This document shows, piece by piece, positions 49,342-49,396 of a stretch of DNA of 49,396 bases (positions within the stretch are counted from its first letter, which is position 1; every line of letters starts with the position of its first letter). The notes under the pieces are model-generated. The model saw only the letters and a program-made list of their open reading frames with translations. It was not told the origin of the DNA and made no database searches. The position numbers were made by a program, and so were the translations under genes. The stretch comes from Acidimicrobiaceae bacterium (lineage in GTDB: Bacteria; Actinomycetota; Acidimicrobiia; Acidimicrobiales; RAAP-2). The stretch covers positions 1-49,396 of the forward strand of contig DAHUZE010000080.1 in assembly GCA_027306755.1 (NCBI GenBank), read 5' to 3'.

Positions 49342-49396
49342 ATGACACCGCCCGTCGCGCTGGGCGCGGAGCAGCTCCGCGCCGCCATGCTGGCCT
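49342..49396 (+). CDS. 5' end of a probable DAK2/DhaL-domain protein (FakA/YloV-like), cut by window edge
   Basis: An ATG at 49342 gives MTPPVALGAEQLRAAMLA before the sequence ends. The LGAEQLRAAMLA block is how many actinobacterial DAK2-domain (fatty acid kinase-like) proteins start, and they are often next to rpmB. TAGCAT at 49327-49332 sits at -10 distance for a leaderless mRNA. Only 18 residues are visible, so the family call is tentative. Confidence 0.45.
   Translation, partial: MTPPVALGAEQLRAAMLA

Overview
This 49.4 kb window is high-GC bacterial DNA with many GTG starts, 4-bp ATGA/GTGA gene overlaps, a WhiB-family Fe-S protein, a Cys-type ribosomal protein L28, GTP-type PEP carboxykinase and several promoter-like boxes that leave no room for a leader. 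Together these point to an actinomycetote, perhaps class Acidimicrobiia. The class is an inference from gene content, not a measured phylogeny.

Layout. 0-2.4 kb: the 5' end of a membrane protein, then an overlapping NarL-type response regulator/histidine kinase pair. 2.4-3.5 kb: a decayed stretch with remnants of a class V aminotransferase, a lipoprotein and a PIG-L deacetylase. 3.5-5.9 kb: a sulfide-handling operon (ArsR-rhodanese fusion, DsrE protein, sulfide:quinone oxidoreductase-like flavoprotein), divergent from a PadR regulator with a CC/CC small protein and a ruined methyltransferase. 6.9-9.0 kb: a radical SAM/SPASM protein coupled to heme A synthase. 9.06-11.74 kb: a complete IS21-family element with a 7-bp target duplication, just upstream of ctaA. 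12-19 kb: a frameshifted orphan, a TetR regulator with a histone-like tail divergent from an aldo/keto reductase, and cydDC. 18.7-22.3 kb: an accessory island of lower-GC secreted proteins, an in-frame MazE-MazF fusion and an IS1595-family element carrying a secreted passenger protein.

22.3-26.7 kb: RNase P RNA (minus), then xseA, xseB, an MBL-fold hydrolase and a ferredoxin-reductase-like flavoprotein in overlapping order. 26.8-35.7 kb: a six-gene minus-strand operon, glpD, an alkyl-DHAP-synthase-like oxidase, an FGGY kinase, MoxR ATPase, DUF58 and a TgpA-like transglutaminase. 35.8-37.9 kb: a PerR/Fur regulator, rubrerythrin and DUF3501 (peroxide/iron stress), then whiB. 37.9-49.4 kb: mostly housekeeping genes: a broken DMT transporter, acyl-CoA dehydrogenase, trpD, an apparently solitary DNA methyltransferase, a CaiB-type CoA transferase, an MFS transporter, pckG, thiL, a D-Ala-D-Ala carboxypeptidase, rpmB and the start of a probable DAK2-domain protein.

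The most noteworthy signals are paired base changes in the P4 helix of RNase P RNA, the secreted passenger gene inside the IS1595 element, the MazE-MazF fusion lacking the toxin N-terminus, the histone-like tail on the TetR regulator, and the coupling of a glycerol/ether-lipid-like gene set to a MoxR/transglutaminase module whose kinase lacks the usual glycerol-binding Glu. No CRISPR array, prophage or tRNA was recognised.
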